From CBDUQI01 sp965369325 (lineage in GTDB: Bacteria > Pseudomonadota > Gammaproteobacteria > Steroidobacterales > JBCBZW01), in assembly GCA_965369325.1 (NCBI GenBank), contig CBDUQI010000092.1, positions 1 through 20,804 of the forward strand: a stretch of 20,804 nt of DNA, read 5' to 3'. A program made the translations under genes and the position numbers. The notes under the pieces were generated by a model. The model made no database searches and was not told the origin of the DNA. It saw only the letters and a program-made list of their open reading frames with translations. This document shows, in pieces, positions 15,074-20,804 of this stretch (positions are counted from its first letter, which is position 1; each line of letters begins with the position of its first letter).

Positions 15074-16060
15074 TTAGTGCTCCCGCCCGCGATGTGTGGG
15101 TGCGGTCAGCTCATCCTTGCGCATCAGTTTAGTATCCATCGCGTGCAGCGCGAACACGCCGCTGCCGCCACGCTCAAAGTCCAGCCAGATAAACGGCAGC
15201 TGGGGCCAGGTAGCGCTAACCACCGAGGCGGTATCGCCTACCTCAACCACCAGCAGGCCGTCGTCGGTCAGGTGTTGGTGCGCCTGCTCCAGTATCTCGC
15301 GCACGATAGCCAAGCCATCCTCGCCCGCGAGCAGGCCATTGCCAGGCTCATGGGAGTACTCCGCTGGTAAGCGGTCAAACTCCTCTTGCGGTACATACGG
15401 TGGGTTGCACAGAATGAGGTCATAGCGACGGCCCTGCAGTCCGGCGAACACATCGCTTTGCACGGTGCTGACACGCTCCTCCAGGGCGAAGCGCTCGATG
15501 TTAATCGCCGCCACGTCCAGCGCATCTGTGGAGACATCGGCCAGATCCACTGTCGCCTCACCAAAGACAAACGCGCTGGCAATGCCAATGCAGCCACTGC
15601 CGGTACACAGATCCAGCACCGAACGCACGCGGTCCGGGCGTTCGATCCACGGCGCCAGCCCCTGCTCCAGCGGTTCAGCCAACGGTGATCGCGGCACCAG
15701 CACACGCTCGTCGACAAAAAACTCCAGCCCCGCGAACCAGGCGCGCTGGGTAAGATAGGCCAGCGGCAAGCGCTCCTGTACGCGGCGCTCTATCAGCGCT
15801 AGCACGTGGCGCCTCTCGCCCCCAGTCAGGCGGGCATGGATAAGTGACTCGGGAATATCGGGAGGTAAATGCAGCGCATGCAGTACCAGCGCGGTGGCCT
15901 CATCGACGGCGTTGTCGGTGCCGTGGCCAAACACCAGATCGCCCGCCCCGAACCGCGATGTGGCAAATCGCACCATATCCAGTATCGTATGCAACTGTTC
16001 GGCGACCGCATTTACACCGTCAGCCACCGTGGCTGATAAAAAATCTGATCCGCTGTCCAC
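15074..16060 (-). CDS. prmB: 50S ribosomal protein L3 glutamine methyltransferase
   Basis: PrmB methylates a glutamine of ribosomal protein L3. With the start used here the protein has 328 residues. The N-terminal helical domain contains LVFGHGTDNAVDEATALVLHAL, typical of PrmB and distinguishing it from the release-factor enzyme PrmC. The SAM-binding motif is VLDLCTGSGCIGIA, and the catalytic NPPY is at residues 219–222 (ILCNPPYVPQEEF). The start is not decided by a clear ribosome binding site: GTG at 16060 has GGGGTG nine bases upstream, and GTG at 16027 or 16114 are alternatives. It leads aroC by two bases and is divergent from the sco1-like gene across about 184 bases. Confidence 0.94.
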   Translation of the reverse strand: MDSGSDFLSATVADGVNAVAEQLHTILDMVRFATSRFGAGDLVFGHGTDNAVDEATALVLHALHLPPDIPESLIHARLTGGERRHVLALIERRVQERLPLAYLTQRAWFAGLEFFVDERVLVPRSPLAEPLEQGLAPWIERPDRVRSVLDLCTGSGCIGIASAFVFGEATVDLADVSTDALDVAAINIERFALEERVSTVQSDVFAGLQGRRYDLILCNPPYVPQEEFDRLPAEYSHEPGNGLLAGEDGLAIVREILEQAHQHLTDDGLLVVEVGDTASVVSATWPQLPFIWLDFERGGSGVFALHAMDTKLMRKDELTAPTHRGREH

Positions 16061-16206
16061 CAAATCTACACCCCAGGGCGCCCTGCAATAACGCGTGCAC
16101 AAGCACGCCAGCACCGGCCGCGTGCGCCAAGCCCGCTAATGATACAGAAGGCACACAAAATCACCATGCCCACGCACCCGCAATCACACCCCTCTTCGAA
16201 TGCGCG

Positions 16207-16235
16207 CTGGCACCGTACAACGCCTGTGCGATAAT
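16207..16235 (+). promoter_or_regulatory. candidate extended -10 sigma-70 promoter for the sco1–PCuAC–psd operon
   Basis: CTGGCA (16207–16212) and GATAAT (16230–16235) are 17 bases apart, and TG at 16227–16228 gives an extended -10 (TGcGATAAT). Transcription would begin near 16241–16243, only a few bases before the ATG at 16245. No Shine-Dalgarno lies before that ATG. If real, the message would be nearly leaderless. Confidence 0.5.
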
Positions 16236-16244
16236 CGCGGCCCG

Positions 16245-16883
16245 ATGCCAATCACTTCCCGCAAAGTACTGTCGATCCTTCTGCTCGTCGCGGCTGCCGT
16301 CGCCGGCGCCGGGGTATCCTACCTGCGTGCTCAGAGCACCGTTCAGGTACAAACTGCCACCGTGTACCCCACCCCGCGTGCGCTACCATCGTTGCAACTG
16401 GTCAATCAGGATGGGCAGCTGGTGGATGAAAGCTGGTTGGCCGATGGCTGGAGCGTACTTTTTTTCGGCTTTACCCATTGCCCGGACGTGTGCCCGATGA
16501 CGCTGGGCATCCTGAAGCAGGTGGTTGCATCGAATGCGGATCTGCCAGAGGCCGACCAGGCACGCATGATATTTGTGAGCGTCGACCCCGCCCGCGACAC
16601 GCCGGCTGCAATCAAAACCTACGTCGAGTACTTTGGGCCTGCGTTTCGTGGCCTGACCGGCAGCGCTGCGCAGATTGACACCTTCGCCCGCGCCGCAAGC
16701 GTGGCCTATTTTGTGGGCGAGCCGGATGAGAATGGACAATATCCGGTGGACCACAGCAGTGCTTTGTTCGTACTGAACCCGCGCGGGCAGATCGCCGCCG
16801 TGTTTACCGCCCCGCATTCAAGCGAACAGATTGCTGCCGACCTGCGAGCAATCGCCCGCCTGGCAAGGAGAGACCGTACATGA
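16245..16883 (+). CDS. SCO1/SenC family copper protein
   Basis: This is a 212-residue periplasmic, membrane-anchored protein of the thioredoxin fold. Residues 8–24 form an uncleaved signal or anchor helix. The copper site has the CxxxC pair C79 and C83 in FTHCPDVCPMTL and the distal His H170 in VDHSSALFVLNP, all three ligands present. FVSVDPARDTP is another family stretch. SCO proteins deliver copper to the CuA centre of cytochrome c oxidase subunit II, or reduce its cysteines. ATG at 16245 is used because it places a short basic N-terminus before the helix; an ATG at 16200 in the same frame has no support. The gene overlaps the PCuAC gene by ATGA, which supports a joint role in oxidase assembly. 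Confidence 0.94.
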   Translation: MPITSRKVLSILLLVAAAVAGAGVSYLRAQSTVQVQTATVYPTPRALPSLQLVNQDGQLVDESWLADGWSVLFFGFTHCPDVCPMTLGILKQVVASNADLPEADQARMIFVSVDPARDTPAAIKTYVEYFGPAFRGLTGSAAQIDTFARAASVAYFVGEPDENGQYPVDHSSALFVLNPRGQIAAVFTAPHSSEQIAADLRAIARLARRDRT

Positions 16884-17401
16884 GCCAATCCCCGACCGAT
16901 ATTAATGCGTCCCGTGGGCGCGGTCCGCGTGCCCGGCGCGCTCGCGCAAACGCGCTAGGGCTAGCCCTGGTGAGCTTGCTTGCGAGCGCCGGATGCTCCC
17001 AATCGGCCGCGCCGGCCGTGGGCGCCACCGCCGACGGCGGTATCACTGTCACGGAGGCCTGGGTGCGCGCTGCACCGCCCGGGGCACCGATGCTCGCAGC
17101 GTATATCACCGTTCGCAACGCGGGCTCGCAGCCAGTGCAGGTGACAGCGATGAATAGCGATCTTGGCGGCGATATGGAACTGCACGAAACCCGCATGATG
17201 GACGGCGTCGCTCGCATGCGACGCGTCGACCCGTTTGAGATTCCCGCTGGGGGTGAGGTAAGCATGGCGCCCGGCGGTATGCACCTGATGATTCACGGTG
17301 CGCAGCGGGTCCCCGGCATGGGTGACACCGTCACCATGCAACTGGAGTTTTCTGACGGGCGCATGCTTGAGTACACCGCCAGCGTTCAGCAGGGCAAATG
17401 A
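16880..17401 (+). CDS. PCuAC family periplasmic copper chaperone, lipoprotein
   Basis: This is a 173-residue copper(I) chaperone. The Arg-rich N-terminus (RGRGPRARRARAN) and hydrophobic stretch LGLALVSLLASAGC form a lipoprotein signal with the lipidated Cys at 39. The cupredoxin-like domain carries the full PCuAC motif H-x10-M-x21-H-x-M: H102, M113, H135 and M137, with exact spacing. PCuAC proteins hand copper to SCO or directly to the CuA site of cytochrome oxidase. The ATG overlaps the end of the sco1-like gene, and its own stop overlaps the psd start, so the three genes are translationally coupled. Confidence 0.95.
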   Translation: MSQSPTDINASRGRGPRARRARANALGLALVSLLASAGCSQSAAPAVGATADGGITVTEAWVRAAPPGAPMLAAYITVRNAGSQPVQVTAMNSDLGGDMELHETRMMDGVARMRRVDPFEIPAGGEVSMAPGGMHLMIHGAQRVPGMGDTVTMQLEFSDGRMLEYTASVQQGK

Positions 17402-18297
17402 CACTTAAGGATACGCCGGCCGGCGGCATCAAGGGGGCGATCAGCGCCTTTGCCCAATGGCTGGCACCCACTCACGGCATCTCGCGCGTGATGCACGCAC
17501 TTACGCGCAGCGAGATTGGTTGGTTCAAGAACGCCTTTATCCGCATCTTTATACGCCTACTCAAAGTCGACATGGGCGACTCGGCCCGCCCAGCGCCAGA
17601 AGGCTTTGTGAGTTTTAACGATTTCTTTACCCGCGAGCTGGTGCCTGGGGCGCGCCCGATCGCGGCGCAGGAGGATGTGTTGATCAGCCCGGTGGACGGC
17701 ACCATCAGCGCGTTTGGTGACATCACTGGCCAGCGTATGTTGCAGGCGAAGGGACGGGATTTCTCGCTGGCACAACTACTCGGCGGTAACGACGCGCTGT
17801 GCCAGCGGTTTGTCCACGGACACTTCATCACCATATATCTTGCGCCGTACAACTATCACCGCATTCATATGCCGCTGGCCGGCACGCTGCACACCACCCG
17901 CCTTATTCCGGGCCGACTGTTCAGTGTCAACACACTTACCAGCCAATCGATGGACCGGCTGTACGCGCGCAACGAGCGGGTGGTGTGCGCATTCGACTCG
18001 CAAGTGGGGCAGATGGCTTTGGTGCTGGTCGGCGCTCTATGCGTGGGCAGCATCGAAACCCCGTGGCTGGGGGAGATCACCCCTGGGAACGGCCGAGCAC
18101 CACGTGAATGGTCCAGCGAAGCACTCGCTCACCCGGTGGCGCCACTGGCGCGCGGCGAGGAGATGGGGCGGTTTAACATGGGCTCAACCGTGATCGCATT
18201 GTTTCAGCGGGACGCGGTTAACTTTGACGCGCAACTGGCACCGGGACAACTCGTGCGTCTGGGCGAGCCAGTAGGCCAGCAAACCCGTGGCCGGTAA
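17398..18297 (+). CDS. psd: phosphatidylserine decarboxylase proenzyme
   Basis: This enzyme converts phosphatidylserine to phosphatidylethanolamine at the inner membrane. The protein has 299 residues. It self-cleaves between Gly262 and Ser263 in FNMGSTVIALF; the Ser becomes the pyruvoyl cofactor on the small alpha chain. The residue before GST is Met rather than the Leu of the common LGST motif, a mild change. Other family marks are FFTRELVPGARPI, SPVDGTISAFG and YLAPYNYHRIHMP. The start codon overlaps the PCuAC stop (ATGA). Placing lipid synthesis in a copper-delivery operon is unusual and may only reflect shared expression. It converges on the DUF2461 gene with 45 bases between and no strong terminator seen there. 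Confidence 0.96.
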   Translation: MTLKDTPAGGIKGAISAFAQWLAPTHGISRVMHALTRSEIGWFKNAFIRIFIRLLKVDMGDSARPAPEGFVSFNDFFTRELVPGARPIAAQEDVLISPVDGTISAFGDITGQRMLQAKGRDFSLAQLLGGNDALCQRFVHGHFITIYLAPYNYHRIHMPLAGTLHTTRLIPGRLFSVNTLTSQSMDRLYARNERVVCAFDSQVGQMALVLVGALCVGSIETPWLGEITPGNGRAPREWSSEALAHPVAPLARGEEMGRFNMGSTVIALFQRDAVNFDAQLAPGQLVRLGEPVGQQTRGR

Positions 18298-18342
18298 CCG
18301 CACCCCACCACCGCAACCAAGCCCGGTGCACTGATCAGATAA

Positions 18343-19050
18343 TTAAAACGGCACCTCAAGCGCGGTACATAAAAAGCGCATGAAGGGCGTGGCTGAACGG
18401 AACATGCTAGCCAACTCCGCCGGCAGCTCGGAAGAGTACAGCGTGTCATGGCCCAATTGGCGCACGGCGATGTAGTCTTTGCGCTTTAGGTCTTCAACTA
18501 ATGGATGCTCTGCATCAAATCCGCGTGGCGGCCGTTTGAGCGATTCCCCACCAAGCGTGAACGCCTCTTTAAAACGTTTGCCGTTGACGGCGCGTTTCCA
18601 TTCGCTGGGGCGCTCTACCATCGCCCCGCGCACACCCGCCAGCGCCTGACTGTCTGGGTGCCACATGCCCACTGCGACAAAGACTTCGTACGGATCAACG
18701 TGAAAGTAATATCCGGGCGCGTGCACATCCCGCCCCATCTGGTGCCGGAACTGAATCCCCAGATTGGTTTTATACGGGCTCTTGTTGGGCGAGAAACGCG
18801 TGTCGCGGTACACCCGCATAATCGAGCCACCCATGCGTTTTGGTATCGCGTTAAAATTAGGCGAGATGCGCTTTAGCGGGCTTTGCATTGCCGCGACGAA
18901 ATCGAGCGCAGGAAACAACACCTCCTGCTCGTAGCGCGGTTTGTTTTCGGCAAACCAGTCGCGATTGTTGTTGTCGCTTATCAATTGAAGAAACGCCGGC
19001 AGAGAGGGTTCGAAGCCGGTGAATTTTTTGCGCTCAACTTGTTTGCTCAT
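18343..19050 (-). CDS. DUF2461 family protein
   Basis: This is a 235-residue soluble protein of the DUF2461 (TIGR02453) type, found in bacteria and fungi and of unknown function. Family stretches are FTGFEPSLPAFLQLISDNNNRDWF near the start, then MRVYRDTRFSPNKSPYKTNLGIQF, and GYYFHVDPYEVFVAVGMWHPD. There is no signal peptide or membrane helix. Two ATGs are adjacent (19053 and 19050) behind a strong GGGGGAGG; the second is used because the first has no spacing from it. It begins 17 bases after the methionine sulfoxide reductase gene and is likely co-transcribed with it, a hint of a link to oxidative stress that is only inference. Confidence 0.9.
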   Translation of the reverse strand: MSKQVERKKFTGFEPSLPAFLQLISDNNNRDWFAENKPRYEQEVLFPALDFVAAMQSPLKRISPNFNAIPKRMGGSIMRVYRDTRFSPNKSPYKTNLGIQFRHQMGRDVHAPGYYFHVDPYEVFVAVGMWHPDSQALAGVRGAMVERPSEWKRAVNGKRFKEAFTLGGESLKRPPRGFDAEHPLVEDLKRKDYIAVRQLGHDTLYSSELPAELASMFRSATPFMRFLCTALEVPF

Positions 19051-19067
19051 CATCCTCCCCCTTGGCG

Positions 19068-19529
19068 TCAGTCGGCGGTCTTAAGTGACTTCACGAATAC
19101 CTGCGCCAATCGCTCGATGCCAACTTGGTCTTGTTCGGTAAACCGGCCGGGCCGATCGCTGTCCAGATCCAGCACACCGATCAGGTGCGGCCCCTGCACC
19201 AGCGGCACCACCAGTTCGGAACGCGAATCGGGATCGCACGCAATGTGCCCGTCGAACGCATGCACATCCGCGACGCGCTGGGTTTGCCGGGTTTGTGCGG
19301 CCACACCGCACACGCCGGCACCCATTGCGATGCGCACGCAGGCAGGTTTGCCCTGAAACGGTCCTACCACCAGCTCGTTGTCGTGCAGCAGGTAGAACCC
19401 CGCCCAGTTCAAACCCGGCACCTGGTGGAAAATAAACGCGGCGCAATTGGCCGCGTTGGCGATGAGATCGCACTCCGGCCCGAGCAGCGCCTGTAGCTGC
19501 TCTGCAAGCTCAGGATAGGGTGATGACAT
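19068..19529 (-). CDS. msrC: free methionine-(R)-sulfoxide reductase, GAF domain
   Basis: This is a 153-residue single GAF-domain enzyme that reduces free methionine-R-sulfoxide using thioredoxin. The three Cys of the active site are C64, C74 and C98 (GKPACVRIAMGAGVCG, then HIACDPDSRSE). Their spacings of 10 and 24 are identical to Cys84, Cys94 and Cys118 of the E. coli enzyme. The substrate-pocket stretch NWAGFYLL and the SELVVPL and VLDLDSD strands are also present. ATG at 19529 follows GGGGA by five bases, and longer in-frame starts add no family sequence. A TACAAT hexamer in the 91-base gap upstream may be a -10, with no clear -35. DUF2461 follows closely. Confidence 0.95.
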   Translation of the reverse strand: MSSPYPELAEQLQALLGPECDLIANAANCAAFIFHQVPGLNWAGFYLLHDNELVVGPFQGKPACVRIAMGAGVCGVAAQTRQTQRVADVHAFDGHIACDPDSRSELVVPLVQGPHLIGVLDLDSDRPGRFTEQDQVGIERLAQVFVKSLKTAD

Positions 19530-19620
19530 TGGTTCCCCAATAGTTGACCGACGGTTGGCCAGTGTAGCTGTGCCAGTCCGGCGGCCATTGTAAATCAAAG
19601 CAGACGCGCTCGCCCCGTCA

Positions 19621-20646
19621 CTACGCGCGATCGATCCCGAAGCTCAGTGTTTGTTCGATATGCGGCACCTCGTGCAACAGCATCATCAGCCGATCCACAC
19701 CCAGCGCGACCCCAGCGCAGGGCGCCAGCCCCGAGCGCAGCGCACCGATCAACGCGGTGTCGATCGGCATGGGGGGCAGAGCATCGCGGGCACGCGCGGC
19801 GTTCTCCTCGGCAAAGCGTTGCGCCTGCTCACGCGGGTCGGTCAATTCGTGAAAACCGTTGGCCAGTTCCACTCCGTTTATGTAGAGCTCAAACCGCTCG
19901 GCGACGGCTGCGGGCTGCGGTCGGCGCTCCCGCTGTTGCGCCTCGGAGGCTGGTTGGCGAATGCGCGCAAGCGAGGCACGACTGGCCGGATAGTCATAGA
20001 CAAAGCACGGGCGATCGTGGCCCAGGCGCGGACCGATCACCTCGCCTACCACCAGATCCATTAACTCATCGCGGGTACCGGGGCCGCCCGCTGCGTCCAG
20101 GGTTTGCGGCACGGCGACATCGTGCCGCTGCAATACCTGCCTCAGCGCATTGCTGCTCACGCTGAGTGGGTCCAGTTGGGTCTGCGCATACAGAACGTCA
20201 AAAAATGCCAGCCGTTGAGAATGCCCCCAGCGTTGCTGCGAGAGGTGCGCCAGCAACGCGCCTACCTCGTCCATGAGCTGGTGGTGATCAAAGCCCAACC
20301 GATACCATTCGGCCAGGGTGAACTCTGGGTTGTGATAGCGCCCGCGCTCGCCATCGCGAAACACCTTACACAACTGGAAGATATCGCCGCTGCCGGCGGC
20401 CAGCAGTCGCTTCATCGCAAACTCAGGCGAGGTATGCAGAAACCGCGTGCAGCCATCGGCCAACGTGACGGGCAGACTTGCAATATTAGGGTCGGTGCCG
20501 GCGGCCGCAGACAACTGGGGCGTTTCTACCTCCAACACCTGGCGGGCAGCGAAAAATTCACGGATCTGTGCCAGCAGTGCCGCGCGATGAACTAGCATTT
20601 GCCGGGTGGCGTGCGGGCGCCAGTGAGCGGCTCGGTGGTCAGTCAT
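19621..20646 (-). CDS. epmA: EF-P lysine--tRNA-independent (beta-)lysyltransferase EpmA
   Basis: EpmA (PoxA/GenX/YjeA) is a truncated class-II lysyl-tRNA synthetase paralogue that attaches beta-lysine to a conserved Lys of elongation factor P. The protein has 341 residues and lacks the anticodon-binding domain. It has HTSPE at 71–75, motif 2 at about 94–116 (FRDGERGRYHNPEFTLAEWYR), NGVELANGFHELTD, and motif 3 near the end (GVALGVDRLMMLL). About a dozen extra residues (Gln/Arg/Pro-rich) sit before VAERFELY compared with E. coli, probably a surface loop. It lies 68 bases downstream of efp, its substrate. EpmB, the aminomutase partner, is not visible and may lie beyond the right edge. Confidence 0.95.
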   Translation of the reverse strand: MTDHRAAHWRPHATRQMLVHRAALLAQIREFFAARQVLEVETPQLSAAAGTDPNIASLPVTLADGCTRFLHTSPEFAMKRLLAAGSGDIFQLCKVFRDGERGRYHNPEFTLAEWYRLGFDHHQLMDEVGALLAHLSQQRWGHSQRLAFFDVLYAQTQLDPLSVSSNALRQVLQRHDVAVPQTLDAAGGPGTRDELMDLVVGEVIGPRLGHDRPCFVYDYPASRASLARIRQPASEAQQRERRPQPAAVAERFELYINGVELANGFHELTDPREQAQRFAEENAARARDALPPMPIDTALIGALRSGLAPCAGVALGVDRLMMLLHEVPHIEQTLSFGIDRA

Positions 20647-20714
20647 GCTTGCAGGATGCCTGTTAGCGATGCCGGCGATGCCGCCGTTTGGCAGATCAAT
20701 GCCCGGCGCCAGGG

Positions 20715-20804
20715 CTACTTGACCCGGGAGACGTACTCGCCGTTGCGTGTATCAACCTTGATCATCTCGCCTTCTTCGACGAACAACGCCCCACTGCCTA
20801 CCGC
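20715..20804 (-). CDS. efp: elongation factor P, C-terminal end only
   Basis: The last 29 codons and the TAG stop are in the window, and the rest lies beyond the right edge. The tail LFVEEGEMIKVDTRNGEY followed by VSRVK is the standard C-terminus of bacterial EF-P (OB domain III). EF-P relieves ribosome stalling at polyproline stretches. The modified Lys lies in the missing N-terminal domain. Its position directly upstream of epmA on the same strand supports both calls. Confidence 0.93.
   Translation of the reverse strand, partial: AVGSGALFVEEGEMIKVDTRNGEYVSRVK

Overview
The window is a dense, gene-rich piece of gammaproteobacterial chromosome, by eye around 60% GC. The order asd–fimV–truA–accD–folC–dedD–cvpA–purF, all on the minus strand, is the backbone known from Pseudomonas and relatives and, with local differences, from E. 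coli. The presence of fimV, an EF-P lysylation gene (epmA) beside efp, and a SCO1/PCuAC copper pair suggests an aerobic organism of the Pseudomonadales/Cellvibrionales type, perhaps marine. The genus cannot be read from sequence alone. I saw no tRNA, rRNA, CRISPR array, insertion sequence or phage gene.

Layout from left to right. Positions 1–3236 (minus) hold a five-gene accessory block downstream of purF: a stand-alone Hpt phosphotransfer protein, a possible 30-residue reading frame that stops one base before the next start, an OmpR-type response regulator, a coiled-coil protein, and an OmpA-family-like membrane protein with BON-like repeats that runs off the left edge. No histidine kinase is present. 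The last two proteins share a short N-terminal motif. Positions 3272–12734 (minus) hold purF, cvpA, dedD, folC, accD, truA and fimV, which cover purine synthesis, cell division and envelope, folate, fatty-acid synthesis, tRNA modification and cell-pole or pilus organisation. A hairpin lies between fimV and truA. The usual trpF (Pseudomonas) or dedA (E. coli) between truA and accD is absent. Positions 12848–16060 (minus) hold asd, aroC and prmB.

Positions 16245–18297 are the only plus-strand block: sco1-like, PCuAC copper chaperone and psd, each overlapping the next by ATGA. A strong-looking extended -10 promoter ends only nine bases before the sco1 start codon. Positions 18343–20804 (minus) hold a DUF2461 protein and free-methionine-R-sulfoxide reductase pair, then epmA and the last 29 codons of efp.

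Almost everything is housekeeping. The least explained part is the left block, where a kinase-less phosphorelay (Hpt plus response regulator) is co-oriented with a coiled-coil/membrane protein pair that may form an envelope complex. The function of that block is inference. The gene families named elsewhere rest on clear motifs.
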